A stretch of 64,000 nucleotides of DNA from Desulfosporosinus nitroreducens (GCF_023897015.1 NZ_JAMHFY010000020.1:33749-97748), one strand, 5' to 3'. Shown: positions 25,152 through 34,071, counted from the first letter of the stretch. Notes: generated by a model not told the origin, from the sequence alone. Numbers and translations are program-made.

Positions 25152-25228
25152 ATGTCGCGTTTAATGAAATTTGATTTGTACGCTGCAAGTTGATTGTTTG
25201 GGGTTAGACCTCGGAGGTGGGTAAAAAG

Positions 25229-25275
25229 ACAAGGTGATTCGTATGAAAATATGCGGAGCACCTTGTTTAACTTTT
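25229..25275 (+). terminator. Terminator after the 122-residue gene
   Basis: ACAAGGTG (25229-25236) pairs with CACCTTGT (25259-25266), and the stem continues inward with one mismatch for 16 positions in all. A TTAACTTTT tail follows. Confidence 0.65.
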
Positions 25276-25455
25276 CATAGTGTTATTTAGACATTATGCA
25301 ATTGTCATTCGTAAAAGATATTTTTAATCTTATAGTGAAAATTCATGTGAAGTTGAGAAAAAACCAAGATGAGATCTGTCTCTTGTCGGTTGGGTACTTA
25401 TTCTGAAGTGACAAGCATAGGGTATTTACAAGCTATTAACTGGAGGTGGATAATC

Positions 25456-27969
25456 TTGGAGACTTATTTTTACGATGATCCTAGAATTAGAAAATGGATT
25501 AATCAGATCATTGAAAGAATCTTCACCGTTTGCATATTAACGGGGGTTGGTTCGGATGAAGAATTTCAAAAGGGTTGTCAAATCGTCATGAAACTTACAA
25601 TGTTATTACAGGATATCCCAAGTTTTCCGTCGGAATTCTTAACTGATGGAGTTAAACAACTGATAGAACAACAGCTTCCTGATTCCCGTGTTATTAATAA
25701 TTTTCCTAAATTCCAAGTTACCATGGATAGAATGTTACATGAGGGAATATTGAAAGTCACTGATTCCCAAAAGAAAGAGGCTTTCAATAGCATTTTGACT
25801 ACTGTAAATACTAAAGATAATAACATAAAACCTCATGATAGCTATACCGAGGGTCTTGTGGAAGCATCTTGCATAGAGGGCGTGACCAATTCTGTACTTC
25901 CTTACCCTGCCAAGCTTCCTATATCGTACTCAGACATACAGCATACAAAAGCAGAAACCCAAGCCCAGGCGAAAGCAGATGTCCAGGCACTCAAAGAGGA
26001 TCTAGCGCAGGCAGAAGCCGAAGCGAAAGCAGATACCCAGGCACTCGAAGAGGCTCTACCCCAAGCAGAAGCCCAAGCGAAACAAGATATCCAGGCACTC
26101 GAAGAGGCTCTGGCCCAGGCAGAAGCCGAAGCGAAAGCAGATACCCAGGCACTCGAAGAGGCTCTGGCCCAAGCAGAAGCCCAAGCGAAAGCAGATACCC
26201 AGGCACTTGAAGAGGCTCTAGCCCAGGCAGAAGCCCAAGCGAAAGCAGATATCCAGGCACTCGAAGAGGCTCTAGCCCAAGCAGAAGCCCAGGCGAAAGC
26301 AGATGTCCAAGCACTCGAAGAGGCTCTGGCCCACGCAGAAGCCCAAGCGAAAGCAGATACCCAGGCACTCGAAGAGGCTCTAGCCCAAGCAGAAGCCCAA
26401 GCGAAAGCAGATACCCAGGCACTCGAAGAGGCTCTAGCACAGGCAGAAGCTCAAACCAAAACAGATGCTCAGGCACATAAAGAGTCTCTAGTCCAAGCAG
26501 AAGCCCAAGCGAAAGCAGATACCCAGGCGCTCAAAGAGGCTCTAGCCCAGGCAGAAGCCCAAGCGAAAGCAGATACCCAGGCACTCGAAGAGGCTCTAGC
26601 CCAAGCAGAGATGCAGGCGAAAGCAGATGTCCAGGCACTCGAAGAGGCTCTGGCCCAGGCAGAAGCCCAAGCGAAAGCAGATACCCAGGCACTCGAAGAG
26701 GCTCTAGCACAGGCAGAGATGCAGGCGAAAGCAGATGTCCAGGCACTCGAAGAGGCTCTGGCCCAGGCAGAAGCCGAAGCGAAAGCAGATACCCAGGCAC
26801 ATAAAGAGTCTCTAGTCCAAGCAGAAGCCCAAGCGAAGGCAGATGTCCAGGCACTCGAAGAGGCTCTAGCGCAAGCAGAAGCCCAAGCGAAGGCAGATGT
26901 CCAGGCACTCGAAGAGGCTCTGGCCCAGGCAGAAGCCCAAGCGAAAGCAGATACCCAGGCACATAAAGAGTCTCTAGTCCAAGCAGAAGCCCAAGCGAAA
27001 GCAGATACCCAGGCGCTTAAAGAGGCTCTGGCCCAGGCAGAAGCCCAAGCGAAAGCAGATACCCAGGCACTCGAAGAGGCTCTGGCCCAGGCAGAAGCCG
27101 AAGCGAAAGCAGATACCCAGGCACATAAAGAGTCTCTAGTCCAAGCAGAAGCCCAAGCGAAGGCAGATGTCCAGGCACTCGAAGAGGCTCTAGCGCAAGC
27201 AGAAGCCCAAGCGAAGGCAGATGTCCAGGCACTCGAAGAGGCTCTGGCCCAGGCAGAAGCCCAAGCGAAAGCAGATACCCAGGCACTTGAAGAGGCTCTG
27301 GCCCATGCAGAGGCCCAGGCGAAAGCAGATATCCAGGCACTCGAAGAGGCTTTAACCCAAGCAGAACAAGCCAAGGGAGAAGTACAGTCCCTAGAAGAGG
27401 CTCTAGCTCAAGCAGAGATGCAAGCAAAAGCGGACGCCTTGGCATTTGCTGATGCACTTGCCCAGGTTGAAACGAAGCTAGAAGCTATAACCAAGCTAGA
27501 ACGCGATGAATTAGCTAGAGCTAAGTCTAGCACGAATGATTATTTCATAGAACACTTGCGTAAGGCAAATAGTTCGTTCACTGGAAATGAGCATCAAACG
27601 GTTGAACTTATTAAAGTCTCAGATTTATTTACATCTATAGACTCCAAAATTTCTCAATTATTCAGCACTTCTCTAGTTCCTCCGCAGGCGGATCTTCTAG
27701 GACAGGTTCTAACTAATATTTTCCCAAAAGGGACTGTCTATTGGAACAAAACTTTAATGGGTCAGAAGTTCCTGGCCCAAATTGAAGATATCTTAATTTA
27801 CCTTTATGATCCCGAGCATCCGTGTGATCTGAAAAAGTTTAATAGGGTTGGCTGGAAGGTCTTAGTTTGCAGTAATGAAGATCTAACGTTTCCTCGCAGA
27901 TTGGAAAGACAAATTAGACAAATTCAGCGTTCAGGAAAGGTGTCCGCAACAGGGGGGACATCTCTGTGA
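25456..27969 (+). CDS. Giant 18-residue-repeat alpha-helical protein
   Basis: This 837-residue protein has three parts. The N-terminal globular domain (about 1-150, starting ETYFYDDPRIRKWINQII) is helical and of no known family. The centre (about residues 165-660) is roughly 27 tandem copies of an 18-residue unit of the type AQAEAQAKADTQALEEAL. The C-terminal domain of about 150 residues includes SDLFTSIDSKISQLFST and GWKVLVCSNEDLTFPRR. No signal peptide or membrane helix was seen, so it should be cytosolic. The TTG at 25456 is chosen because GGAGGTGGA precedes it by a few bases; the frame runs back to 25369. The repeat should form one very long helix or coiled coil, about 70 nm if continuous (495 residues at 0.15 nm). 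The function is unknown; scaffold or spacer is a guess. Confidence 0.75.
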   Translation: METYFYDDPRIRKWINQIIERIFTVCILTGVGSDEEFQKGCQIVMKLTMLLQDIPSFPSEFLTDGVKQLIEQQLPDSRVINNFPKFQVTMDRMLHEGILKVTDSQKKEAFNSILTTVNTKDNNIKPHDSYTEGLVEASCIEGVTNSVLPYPAKLPISYSDIQHTKAETQAQAKADVQALKEDLAQAEAEAKADTQALEEALPQAEAQAKQDIQALEEALAQAEAEAKADTQALEEALAQAEAQAKADTQALEEALAQAEAQAKADIQALEEALAQAEAQAKADVQALEEALAHAEAQAKADTQALEEALAQAEAQAKADTQALEEALAQAEAQTKTDAQAHKESLVQAEAQAKADTQALKEALAQAEAQAKADTQALEEALAQAEMQAKADVQALEEALAQAEAQAKADTQALEEALAQAEMQAKADVQALEEALAQAEAEAKADTQAHKESLVQAEAQAKADVQALEEALAQAEAQAKADVQALEEALAQAEAQAKADTQAHKESLVQAEAQAKADTQALKEALAQAEAQAKADTQALEEALAQAEAEAKADTQAHKESLVQAEAQAKADVQALEEALAQAEAQAKADVQALEEALAQAEAQAKADTQALEEALAHAEAQAKADIQALEEALTQAEQAKGEVQSLEEALAQAEMQAKADALAFADALAQVETKLEAITKLERDELARAKSSTNDYFIEHLRKANSSFTGNEHQTVELIKVSDLFTSIDSKISQLFSTSLVPPQADLLGQVLTNIFPKGTVYWNKTLMGQKFLAQIEDILIYLYDPEHPCDLKKFNRVGWKVLVCSNEDLTFPRRLERQIRQIQRSGKVSATGGTSL
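25956..27440 (+). repeat. 54-bp tandem repeat array (about 27 copies)
   Basis: The unit encodes 18 residues and keeps the reading frame throughout. Variant units (CATAAAGAGTCTCTAGTC, encoding HKESLV) recur at about 26474, 26800, 26961 and 27122, spaced 324, 162 and 162 bases apart, so whole blocks of three or six units were copied. The segment from 26800 is the same as that from 27122 for about 155 bases. The strong bias gives long false frames on the other strand and in other plus-strand frames. Confidence 0.95.
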
Positions 27970-28042
27970 GAGATGTGAAATCTACTATATAGAAAGATTG
28001 TTGAAGAATCATTCTTACACTTGAATAATGGAACGGTTGAGG

Positions 28043-28075
28043 TGTTAACATCGGCGAGCATCGCCGATGTTAACA
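28043..28075. terminator. Perfect 15-bp palindrome between convergent genes
   Basis: TGTTAACATCGGCGA (28043-28057) and its exact complement (28061-28075) flank a 3-base loop. It sits between the ends of the repeat-protein gene and the opposing alcohol dehydrogenase gene, as expected for a shared terminator, though there is no U-run. Confidence 0.5.
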
Positions 28076-28112
28076 TGTTATAGAACTTTAGCCCGGAAAA
28101 ACTGATATAGCA

Positions 28113-29285
28113 CTAGAATGCTGCTTTATAGAGGCTAATAATGTCTTCTAGCAAGCCTTGTCTTGGATTTGTAAAGAAACAGATATCTTTTAAGGCATTC
28201 TGAGAGAGTGTTTCAATATCACTTTCCTTTAGCCCCATCTCACTTAATTTGCTGGGGATTTCAAGTTTGGAACGTAATTTATCAACCGAGTCAATAATTA
28301 AATCGACAGCTTGTGATCTGTTATGGGTAATGGTCCCCATGGCTTCACATAATTTCAAAATTCTTTGTTCAGGTATAGAGACGGAATTAAACTCAAACAC
28401 ATAAGGCAGCAAGACAGCGTTATAGTCGCCATGGCTTTGCTGATAAAATCCACCCAATTGATGGGCCATACAATGCACATAGCCCAATCCGGCATTATTA
28501 AAAGCCATGCCAGCCATTATATTTGCGAACATCATCTTTTCCCTGGCCTCCAAATCATTGCCATTATCATAGGACCTCGGAAGATACTCAAAAACCAGTT
28601 TTAATGCTTCAAGGGCTAAAGAGTCTGTTATTGGAGAAGCTTCGGTGGATACATAAGCTTCTATGGCATGGGAAACAACATCAATACCTGAGCTGGCGGT
28701 AACTTCTTTGGGCATTGTTGTCATAAATATTGGGTCGTTGACTGAAATAAATGGTGTCAAAAATGGCGAAGAGATCACCATTTTTACCTTTCTTGATTCA
28801 TCGACTATTATGCTATACATAGTTAATTCGGCTCCGGATCCGGCGGTTGTATTGATGGCAATTTGAGGTATTCCTAGTTTGGTTATTTTATTATATCCTT
28901 CATAATCAATAATCGAACCACCATTTGTAGCCACTGTAGCGATTGCTTTAGCACAGTCATGATTTGTTCCACCTCCGATGGAAATTAACAAGTTGTAATT
29001 TCGTTTGAAGACATTGAGCCCTTTATTTAGATAAGTTAAGCCGTCCTCGACAAAAGAAACAGTAGGGTTTGGATGTAATATTCCGTCAAAAATATCGTAT
29101 GAAATAAATAGACTTTTTAGGATTTTTTCTACATTTTCGACATATCCGAGACTTATCATGTTTTTATCTGTAACAATCAGGACCTTGCTAAGCTTCCATG
29201 ACAATAATTCGTTTGGAAGGTCTTTGATGGACCCAGTACCGATAAGATTTTTTTTCGGCAAAATGAAATTATGTGTGTTTTCCAA
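28113..29285 (-). CDS. Iron-containing alcohol dehydrogenase
   Basis: This 390-residue group III (Fe-type) alcohol dehydrogenase shows the nucleotide-binding stretch ISIGGGTNHDCAKA (usually GGGSxxD; Ser is Thr here), NTTAGSGAELT, and metal-site residues in SGIDVVSHAIEAYVS, MAHQLGGFYQQSHGDYNAVL. The length is normal for the family. It should reduce aldehydes or oxidise primary alcohols with NAD(P). It is transcribed alone, opposite to the repeat-protein gene. The natural substrate cannot be read from sequence. Confidence 0.92.
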   Translation of the reverse strand: MENTHNFILPKKNLIGTGSIKDLPNELLSWKLSKVLIVTDKNMISLGYVENVEKILKSLFISYDIFDGILHPNPTVSFVEDGLTYLNKGLNVFKRNYNLLISIGGGTNHDCAKAIATVATNGGSIIDYEGYNKITKLGIPQIAINTTAGSGAELTMYSIIVDESRKVKMVISSPFLTPFISVNDPIFMTTMPKEVTASSGIDVVSHAIEAYVSTEASPITDSLALEALKLVFEYLPRSYDNGNDLEAREKMMFANIMAGMAFNNAGLGYVHCMAHQLGGFYQQSHGDYNAVLLPYVFEFNSVSIPEQRILKLCEAMGTITHNRSQAVDLIIDSVDKLRSKLEIPSKLSEMGLKESDIETLSQNALKDICFFTNPRQGLLEDIISLYKAAF

Positions 29286-29341
29286 CTAGCATATCCTCCG
29301 TTATTGTTGATTAAAATCAATATGATGTTGGGTATTTTAAG

Positions 29342-29866
29342 TTATTCTTTAGTAGTATTCCGTGACTTTTGCACGTATCGCTTTAATTTAATTGAAACTA
29401 CTCTTCTTGTTTTACGTTCTATGAAACTATTTAATTTATAAAAGCCCCATGTGGCTATGGAAAACCAAGCAGAAAAACCAAGTAAAGGCAATATAAACCT
29501 ACTAACGGATTTTAAAATACCCAAATCAAGGAGCATTGTATGGTACAATGCGGAAAAAAATATTCCAACAACAGCAAATATATAATTTAAGGGCTTCTGT
29601 TTTGGCAAAAAATAAAAATATAAAATAAAAAATATTGACCATGATAAACTGGGAAAAAGATGTACGCCTATGAATCCAAATGGGCCGTAATTTATCCAAG
29701 AAAATAGTCCAGTAACATATCCAAAACTATGAACCAGAACATCAATTACTCCACCGAAAATGATTCCATAAATAGACAAACGTTGAATTTCTTGTCGCGG
29801 TACATTTGCCATTAAGATTATTGCAAAAATTACTGTAAAGATAGGATAGATAAAGTAATCGGGCAT
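29342..29866 (-). CDS. Hypothetical multi-pass membrane protein
   Basis: This 174-residue protein has five or six hydrophobic helices, starting MPDYFIYPIFTVIFAIILMA, with a glycine-rich central segment (YGPFGFIGVHLFPSLSWSIF) and a basic, cytosolic C-terminal tail. The frame extends nine codons upstream, but AAGGGG fits the ATG at 29866. It lies 56 bases upstream of the alcohol dehydrogenase gene on the same strand and could share its mRNA. No family was firmly recognised. Confidence 0.65.
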   Translation of the reverse strand: MPDYFIYPIFTVIFAIILMANVPRQEIQRLSIYGIIFGGVIDVLVHSFGYVTGLFSWINYGPFGFIGVHLFPSLSWSIFFILYFYFLPKQKPLNYIFAVVGIFFSALYHTMLLDLGILKSVSRFILPLLGFSAWFSIATWGFYKLNSFIERKTRRVVSIKLKRYVQKSRNTTKE

Positions 29867-30066
29867 GAATGTTAACCCCTTTTTGCATTGCATTGAGAAT
29901 TTTAGTTATAATATCCACATCTAAGCTTAATATTCTGGCGAGAGCTGTATTTATACTTTAGACGTTTATATAGAGGGTTGGAATGTTTACCCAATAGGAT
30001 GATTCCAAAGAAACTACCCCCAATCAATGGAGCCAGGCCTCCAGATTAGGGGATTGCAATGAATAA

Positions 30067-30109
30067 AAAATAGATAGCAGTCTGGATTTTTCAGATTGCT
30101 ATCTATTTT
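30067..30109. terminator. 18-bp stem hairpin upstream of the D-lactate dehydrogenase relic
   Basis: AAAATAGATAGCAGTCTG (30067-30084) pairs with its near-perfect complement at 30092-30109 (one G-U), giving A-run and U-run ends. It is probably the terminator of a plus-strand gene whose body has been lost, because no plus-strand gene ends just before it. Confidence 0.65.
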
Positions 30110-30144
30110 AATATTCCCTTATAAAAGTCGATAAGGAATCGTAC

Positions 30145-30519
30145 TTGTTAACTCTGCAAAGACTAGAAAGCAAAGGATTATTTAAGATTGCTGACGAGAA
30201 AAGTGAGGAATTAGAAAGAGTGTTGCTCAAAGCAAGTGATAACGGAAAATATCCCATACTTTGCGATACCAGCCCGTGTCTCTATCGAATGAAGCGTGCT
30301 TTTAAGTCGGATATTAAGCTTCATGATTCGGTTGAGTTCACTCACGACTTCTTGCTGGATCGCTTAAAGTTCAGACAGGGTCCAGAGACGGTAGCTGTAC
30401 ATGTGACGTGTAGTTCTGTTAAAATGCATATCAGTAATAAATTTAAAGCTGTAGCAGAAGCCTGTGCTCAAAAGGTAATTATGCCTGATGATTCTTCATC
30501 TCCACTACCACTTCAGTAA
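30145..30519 (+). pseudogene. Fragment of a D-lactate dehydrogenase-type Fe-S flavoprotein
   Basis: The 124 codons match an internal piece of the cysteine-rich C-terminal domain of FAD/Fe-S D-lactate dehydrogenases. Recognisable are ILCDTSPCLYRMKRAF, VEFTHDFLLDRL and VAVHVTCSSVKM. The reading frame collapses after VIMPDD, just where the family has the conserved GCCG motif. The FAD-binding domain and the C-terminus are absent and there is no ribosome binding site. It is a relic. Confidence 0.72.
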
Positions 30520-30671
30520 CATTCGTTATACGGAGACTCCAATCTCTCTAAAGAAATCAAGAACTTACTAGCTTTAGTCAGGACCTAAGGTCGGCTAAAC
30601 TTGAAGACGAAGAAGTTCAATCATTTGATTCAATAAATGTTGAAGAATAACTAACGAGGAGGACCCTGCTT

Positions 30672-31529
30672 GTGAACGTTGCCTTGGATTGTATTCCTTG
30701 CTATATAAAGCAAACGATTAATACTTTAGCACAAACTGAAATCTATGAGGAACAAGCGCGAGAAATAATCTATCAGACTCTATCCCTCCTTCCTCAATTA
30801 GACCCGCAAGGAATTCCCGCAGAGAACTCGACTATTATTCTCAGAAAGGTCAATGAGCTGATGGGAATCGAGGACCCCTTTCACAGTGCTAAACAGGAGT
30901 CCAATGACTTGGCTCTTAAACTCCTGCCCCAGTTAAAAGAGAGGATTCACCAAAGTTTAGATCCGCTCTTTATGTCTTTGCAAATCGCTGTTGCCGGGAA
31001 TATTATCGATATGGGCATCCTAAAAGATTTTGATGTTGAGGGGAGTATTCGGGAGGCCATTGAGAAGAGCTTTGCCCGGGATGATTACGAGGTTTTCCAG
31101 CAAAGACTAAAAGAAGCTCGGAAAATATTAATTCTCGGAGATAACAGCGGGGAAATTGCTTTCGACAGGCTGTTAGCTGAGCAACTGTCCAAACTTGGGA
31201 TGGAGGTTACATATGCAGTTAAGGATCAACCAATTTTAAATGATGCCACGATGGAAGATGCGGCTTATGTAGGTATGACAGATCAATTCCGCGTAATTTC
31301 TAATGGCAGCGGTTTTTTAGGGACAATTCTCAAAGACTGTTCGGAAGAATTCAAACAAGTATATCAGAAGGCGGACTTAGTGATTAGTAAAGGACAGGCT
31401 AATTATGAATCATTAGAGGCGCTTGGCAGGGAGGATAGAAGGCTGTATTTCTTGTTGCGAGCCAAGTGTGAGATTGTAGCAAAAGATTTAGGCGTTCAAC
31501 TTGGTGAAATGGTGTTTTGTTGCAGCTAA
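30672..31529 (+). CDS. DUF89/ARMT1-like protein
   Basis: This 285-residue protein belongs to the DUF89 family of metal-dependent phosphatases that hydrolyse damaged sugar-phosphate metabolites (family knowledge). The N-terminal DCIPCYIKQ carries the Cys pair seen in the prokaryotic branch. The core motifs are ILGDNSGEIAFDRLLAEQL, VKDQPILNDATMEDA and DLVISKGQANYESL, with the Asp, Asn and Lys of the metal/phosphate site. It starts at a GTG with AGGAGGA well placed. It is a single gene. Confidence 0.9.
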   Translation: MNVALDCIPCYIKQTINTLAQTEIYEEQAREIIYQTLSLLPQLDPQGIPAENSTIILRKVNELMGIEDPFHSAKQESNDLALKLLPQLKERIHQSLDPLFMSLQIAVAGNIIDMGILKDFDVEGSIREAIEKSFARDDYEVFQQRLKEARKILILGDNSGEIAFDRLLAEQLSKLGMEVTYAVKDQPILNDATMEDAAYVGMTDQFRVISNGSGFLGTILKDCSEEFKQVYQKADLVISKGQANYESLEALGREDRRLYFLLRAKCEIVAKDLGVQLGEMVFCCS

Positions 31530-31746
31530 GAAGGTTTTTCAAGACACAGTGTGGAAATACTTAGCCATACTAATGAGAAATCAATAAGTCAATTATACGG
31601 GTGATATTTTTCCGATTGTCCAAAATGTCACATGTCTTTGTAAAAAGGCAAATTTTCAGGTGTAAAGGGAATGGAAAACGGGAGTATAGGGGTCCGGGTA
31701 CCAGATTTAGACATTATTATTTGCGTAAATAAGGGAGGTATCGTAA

Positions 31747-32062
31747 ATGATTAAAAAAATCCTGGCTGGGTTAGGCATTGACAGTGTAAAGGTAAACTTT
31801 GAAATTAATAATGATGTTGTAGAACTTGGTGGTACAGTAAGTGGAAAAGTCTATGTGAGCGGTGGGGCAGTAGATCAATAGGATTAATATTATGATTCAG
31901 ATAGATAAAAAGGTTAAAGGATTTTTTGCTAGTACAATTGATGATTTGGACCTTGATGAAAGGCATGTTACCTTTAGTCTTTCAAAGACCAGCTGCGTTC
32001 TCCTGAACGAACCTCTGAAATTCTGGCGGAAATTATTCTACAGGAATAATGAAAAAATTTGA
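31747..32062 (+). pseudogene. spo0M relic with a large internal deletion
   Basis: A good ribosome binding site (GGGAGG) and ATG lead into 44 codons typical of the Spo0M/arrestin-like N-terminus (MIKKILAGLGIDSVKV, then GTVSGKVYVSGGAVDQ), and then a TAG. Eleven bases later, another frame resumes with the Spo0M C-terminal part, MIQIDKKVKGFFAS followed by TFSLSK, and then shifts again to a family-like end (SEILAEII). About 150 codons from the middle are missing. Spo0M modulates sporulation in Bacillus. This copy cannot make a full protein. Confidence 0.75.
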
Positions 32063-32103
32063 TTTTTTCTCTTATTTCTCTTTGTGATTATATTTATAAT
32101 TAG

Positions 32104-32142
32104 GCCAATCTGATTCTCATCAGAGACCAGATTGGCTTTGTT
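32104..32142 (+). terminator. Terminator after the spo0M relic
   Basis: GCCAATCTG (32104-32112) pairs with CAGATTGGC (32128-32136), followed by TTTGTT. It was probably the terminator of the intact spo0M gene. Confidence 0.7.
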
Positions 32143-32145
32143 TAT

Positions 32146-32223
32146 TTATGGCTTCCGTTTGAGCACTCGCAGATTTAGCTCATCAAGCGCCTTTTGCAAT
32201 AATGTACCAGAAATTACTTTCAT
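32146..32223 (-). CDS. Possible 25-residue small protein
   Basis: An ATG with AGGAGAC 13 bases upstream starts a frame MKVISGTLLQKALDELNLRV ending KRKP. It could be a true short peptide, or the start of a gene that has been truncated. The evidence is only the ribosome binding site and a coding-like composition. Confidence 0.25.
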   Translation of the reverse strand: MKVISGTLLQKALDELNLRVLKRKP

Positions 32224-32272
32224 AGCATCTTATCGTCTCCTATATTGGGTTATTTCAAATATACTTTAACTC

Positions 32273-32292
32273 CATAACATTATACTGTTATG
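32273..32292. promoter_or_regulatory. Palindromic operator candidate before the DMT gene
   Basis: CATAACA (32273-32279) and TGTTATG (32286-32292) are perfect inverted arms around TTATAC. The centre, with TATACT, resembles a -10 element, so a bound repressor would cover the promoter. The site is 73 bases before the GTG start at 32366. Confidence 0.4.
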
Positions 32293-32365
32293 AAACTCAT
32301 ATACAAGTACGCACTTTTTTGTGCCTTAAAATAGCAAGATATTATGAAGAAAGGTGACTCAAAAA

Positions 32366-33217
32366 GTGAACGGAAAATTTAGGATTATAACAGCCATGCT
32401 TATCTTTGGAAGTATTGGAGTTTTTGTAAAGAATATTAATCTGTCTTCAAGTGAAATTGCCTTACTAAGAGGAGTCCTCGGAAGTTTATTTTTGATATGT
32501 GCCAGTTTTTTTCTAAATCAAAGGCTCTCGTTTAAGTCTATTAGAGAAAATATTGTCATCTTAATTTTATCAGGTTCCGCGGTTGGTTTTAACTGGATCC
32601 TTTTATTTCAGTCGTATAAATATACAACGATCTCGAACGCAACCTTAAGTTATTACTTCGCACCGATAGTGGTTATAATCTTAGCCCCCTTTGTTCTTAA
32701 AGAAAGACTAACCTTTGCCAAGGCAGGGTGTATTATTTCTGCGATGCTTGGATTATTTCTAATCGTTAGCCTTAGCGGCAACAATACTAGTGGCACGTAC
32801 AATCACACAGTCGGTATTCTATATGGTCTATCAGCGGCTGTGCTCTATGCCAGCGTCATTCTGATGAATAAATTCATTAAGAATCTGGCAGGGTTTGAAA
32901 CCACCTTAGTTCAGTTAGTGGTAGCTGTTTTGGTACTTTCACCTTATGTTCTAATTAAAGATCAGCTGGATTTTTCGGGTATGAACACAAAAGCTATAAT
33001 CTTTATTCTTATACTAGGTATTATTCATACTGGTGTTGCTTACTATTTATATTTTACTTCGATCAAAGAACTTAAGGGACAGACTATAGCTGTTTTAAGT
33101 TATATTGACCCTATTTCAGCTGTGATCATTGCGGCGGTGTTTTTGGGAGAGAGCATGAGCTTTGTTCAAATGATCGGAGGGGTTCTCATCCTAGGTTCTA
33201 CTTTCTTTAGTGAATAA
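32366..33217 (+). CDS. EamA/DMT-superfamily transporter
   Basis: This 283-residue, ten-helix exporter with two EamA repeats is unrelated in detail to the one at 10605. Marks are MLIFGSIGVFVKNINLSSSE at the start, FNWILLFQSYKYTTISNATL, AVLYASVILMNKFIK in repeat 2, and the end SYIDPISAVIIAAVFLGE. The GTG at 32366 follows AAAGGTGA by seven bases; the frame runs to a GTG at 32354 that has no room for a ribosome binding site. The substrate is unknown. Confidence 0.88.
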   Translation: MNGKFRIITAMLIFGSIGVFVKNINLSSSEIALLRGVLGSLFLICASFFLNQRLSFKSIRENIVILILSGSAVGFNWILLFQSYKYTTISNATLSYYFAPIVVIILAPFVLKERLTFAKAGCIISAMLGLFLIVSLSGNNTSGTYNHTVGILYGLSAAVLYASVILMNKFIKNLAGFETTLVQLVVAVLVLSPYVLIKDQLDFSGMNTKAIIFILILGIIHTGVAYYLYFTSIKELKGQTIAVLSYIDPISAVIIAAVFLGESMSFVQMIGGVLILGSTFFSE

Positions 33218-33251
33218 CAGGACCATTCATTTCTAATAATGAATGGTCCTG
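33218..33251 (+). terminator. Hairpin after the DMT gene
   Basis: CAGGACCATTCAT (33218-33230) and its exact complement (33239-33251) begin directly at the stop codon region. There is no U-run. Confidence 0.55.
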
Positions 33252-33301
33252 TGGCTTGTATGAATATCAATAGAGTGCACAGAGTTGTACGTACCAAATG
33301 A

Positions 33302-33337
33302 AATAAGCTAAGAAGAATAAATTCTGCTTAGCTTATT
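33302..33337 (-). terminator. Hairpin after the MBL-fold gene
   Basis: AATAAGCTAAG (33302-33312) and CTTAGCTTATT (33327-33337) are perfect complements placed 30 bases past the stop of the minus-strand MBL gene. Together with the previous hairpin it separates two convergent genes. Confidence 0.6.
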
Positions 33338-33366
33338 ACTATGATGGGGGCCGCTACAGCAAAGAA

Positions 33367-34071
33367 TTAAAGTATTAATTCCTGTCCGACTTGGGAAAAT
33401 TTTAGGATCTGACTTGGGCAATTCTTCATTTTATCTTCGAATTTGTTGGTTATTTCAGGGCTGTCAGCAAAGTGCATAGGAATAAAAATTCGGGGGGCAA
33501 GCTCCTGTATAAAGTACTCTGCTCCTGCACTATAGTTTTCCTCGAGCCTCGGGTCGACCGGGAAGAAAGCAATATCAATAGCTTCTCCCTTGATTTTTTG
33601 AACTTCTTCCTTAAAGTCCTTTTCTGCTTTCATCATTTCCGCCGGGGTGTCAATCCAGTACCACCAGTTTAAATCCCCTGCATGAAAGAGTCGGATTTCT
33701 TCATCTTGGACGAGAAAGGATATGCCCAAGTCTGTTGAATTATAGGCCTTTATTTTTAAGTTGCCAATTTCTAGCTTCTCGTAGGGGGATAGGAAATTAA
33801 TGTTTTTGTTTTTTTGCGGAAAATTAATATCATAGCTGAAGATGTATTGAATATCGGGTTTGTTTTTTTGCCATTCTAAGATCACTGGGTTAAAATGGTC
33901 AGGATGACTATGAGAGGAAAAGATAAAGATATTTTTTGGGCTTTCTCTGACTAAACTTTCAACTGGGCCCTGATAGTAATCAAAGATAAGCAAATTATTA
34001 TCCGTTTCCACTAAAAAGCCGCTGTGATAAAGATATTTAATTTTAATGCTTGAAGTTCCTATTGTTATCAC
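33367..34071 (-). CDS. MBL-fold metallo-hydrolase
   Basis: This 234-residue metallo-beta-lactamase-fold enzyme has the metal motif SSHSHPDHF, later ligands in RLFHAGDLNWWYW, and the His in FIPMHFADSP. It resembles UlaG-like/MBL proteins of about 230 residues that act on small phosphoesters or lactones. The start is a GTG with a weak GAG just before it, so the exact N-terminus is uncertain. The substrate is unknown. Confidence 0.85.
   Translation of the reverse strand: MITIGTSSIKIKYLYHSGFLVETDNNLLIFDYYQGPVESLVRESPKNIFIFSSHSHPDHFNPVILEWQKNKPDIQYIFSYDINFPQKNKNINFLSPYEKLEIGNLKIKAYNSTDLGISFLVQDEEIRLFHAGDLNWWYWIDTPAEMMKAEKDFKEEVQKIKGEAIDIAFFPVDPRLEENYSAGAEYFIQELAPRIFIPMHFADSPEITNKFEDKMKNCPSQILKFSQVGQELIL

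Noticed and set aside
26469..27374. 301-codon minus-strand frame, Ala/Ser/Trp-rich, and similar Leu/Pro-rich or Arg-rich frames over 25869-27457
   Set aside because: They are mirror readings of the 54-bp repeat array; composition is a by-product of the repeat and none has a ribosome binding site.
30540..30660. Possible coding remnant between the D-lactate dehydrogenase piece and the DUF89 gene
   Set aside because: Short frames such as SQDLRSAKLEDEEVQSFDS are open but match no family that I recognise.
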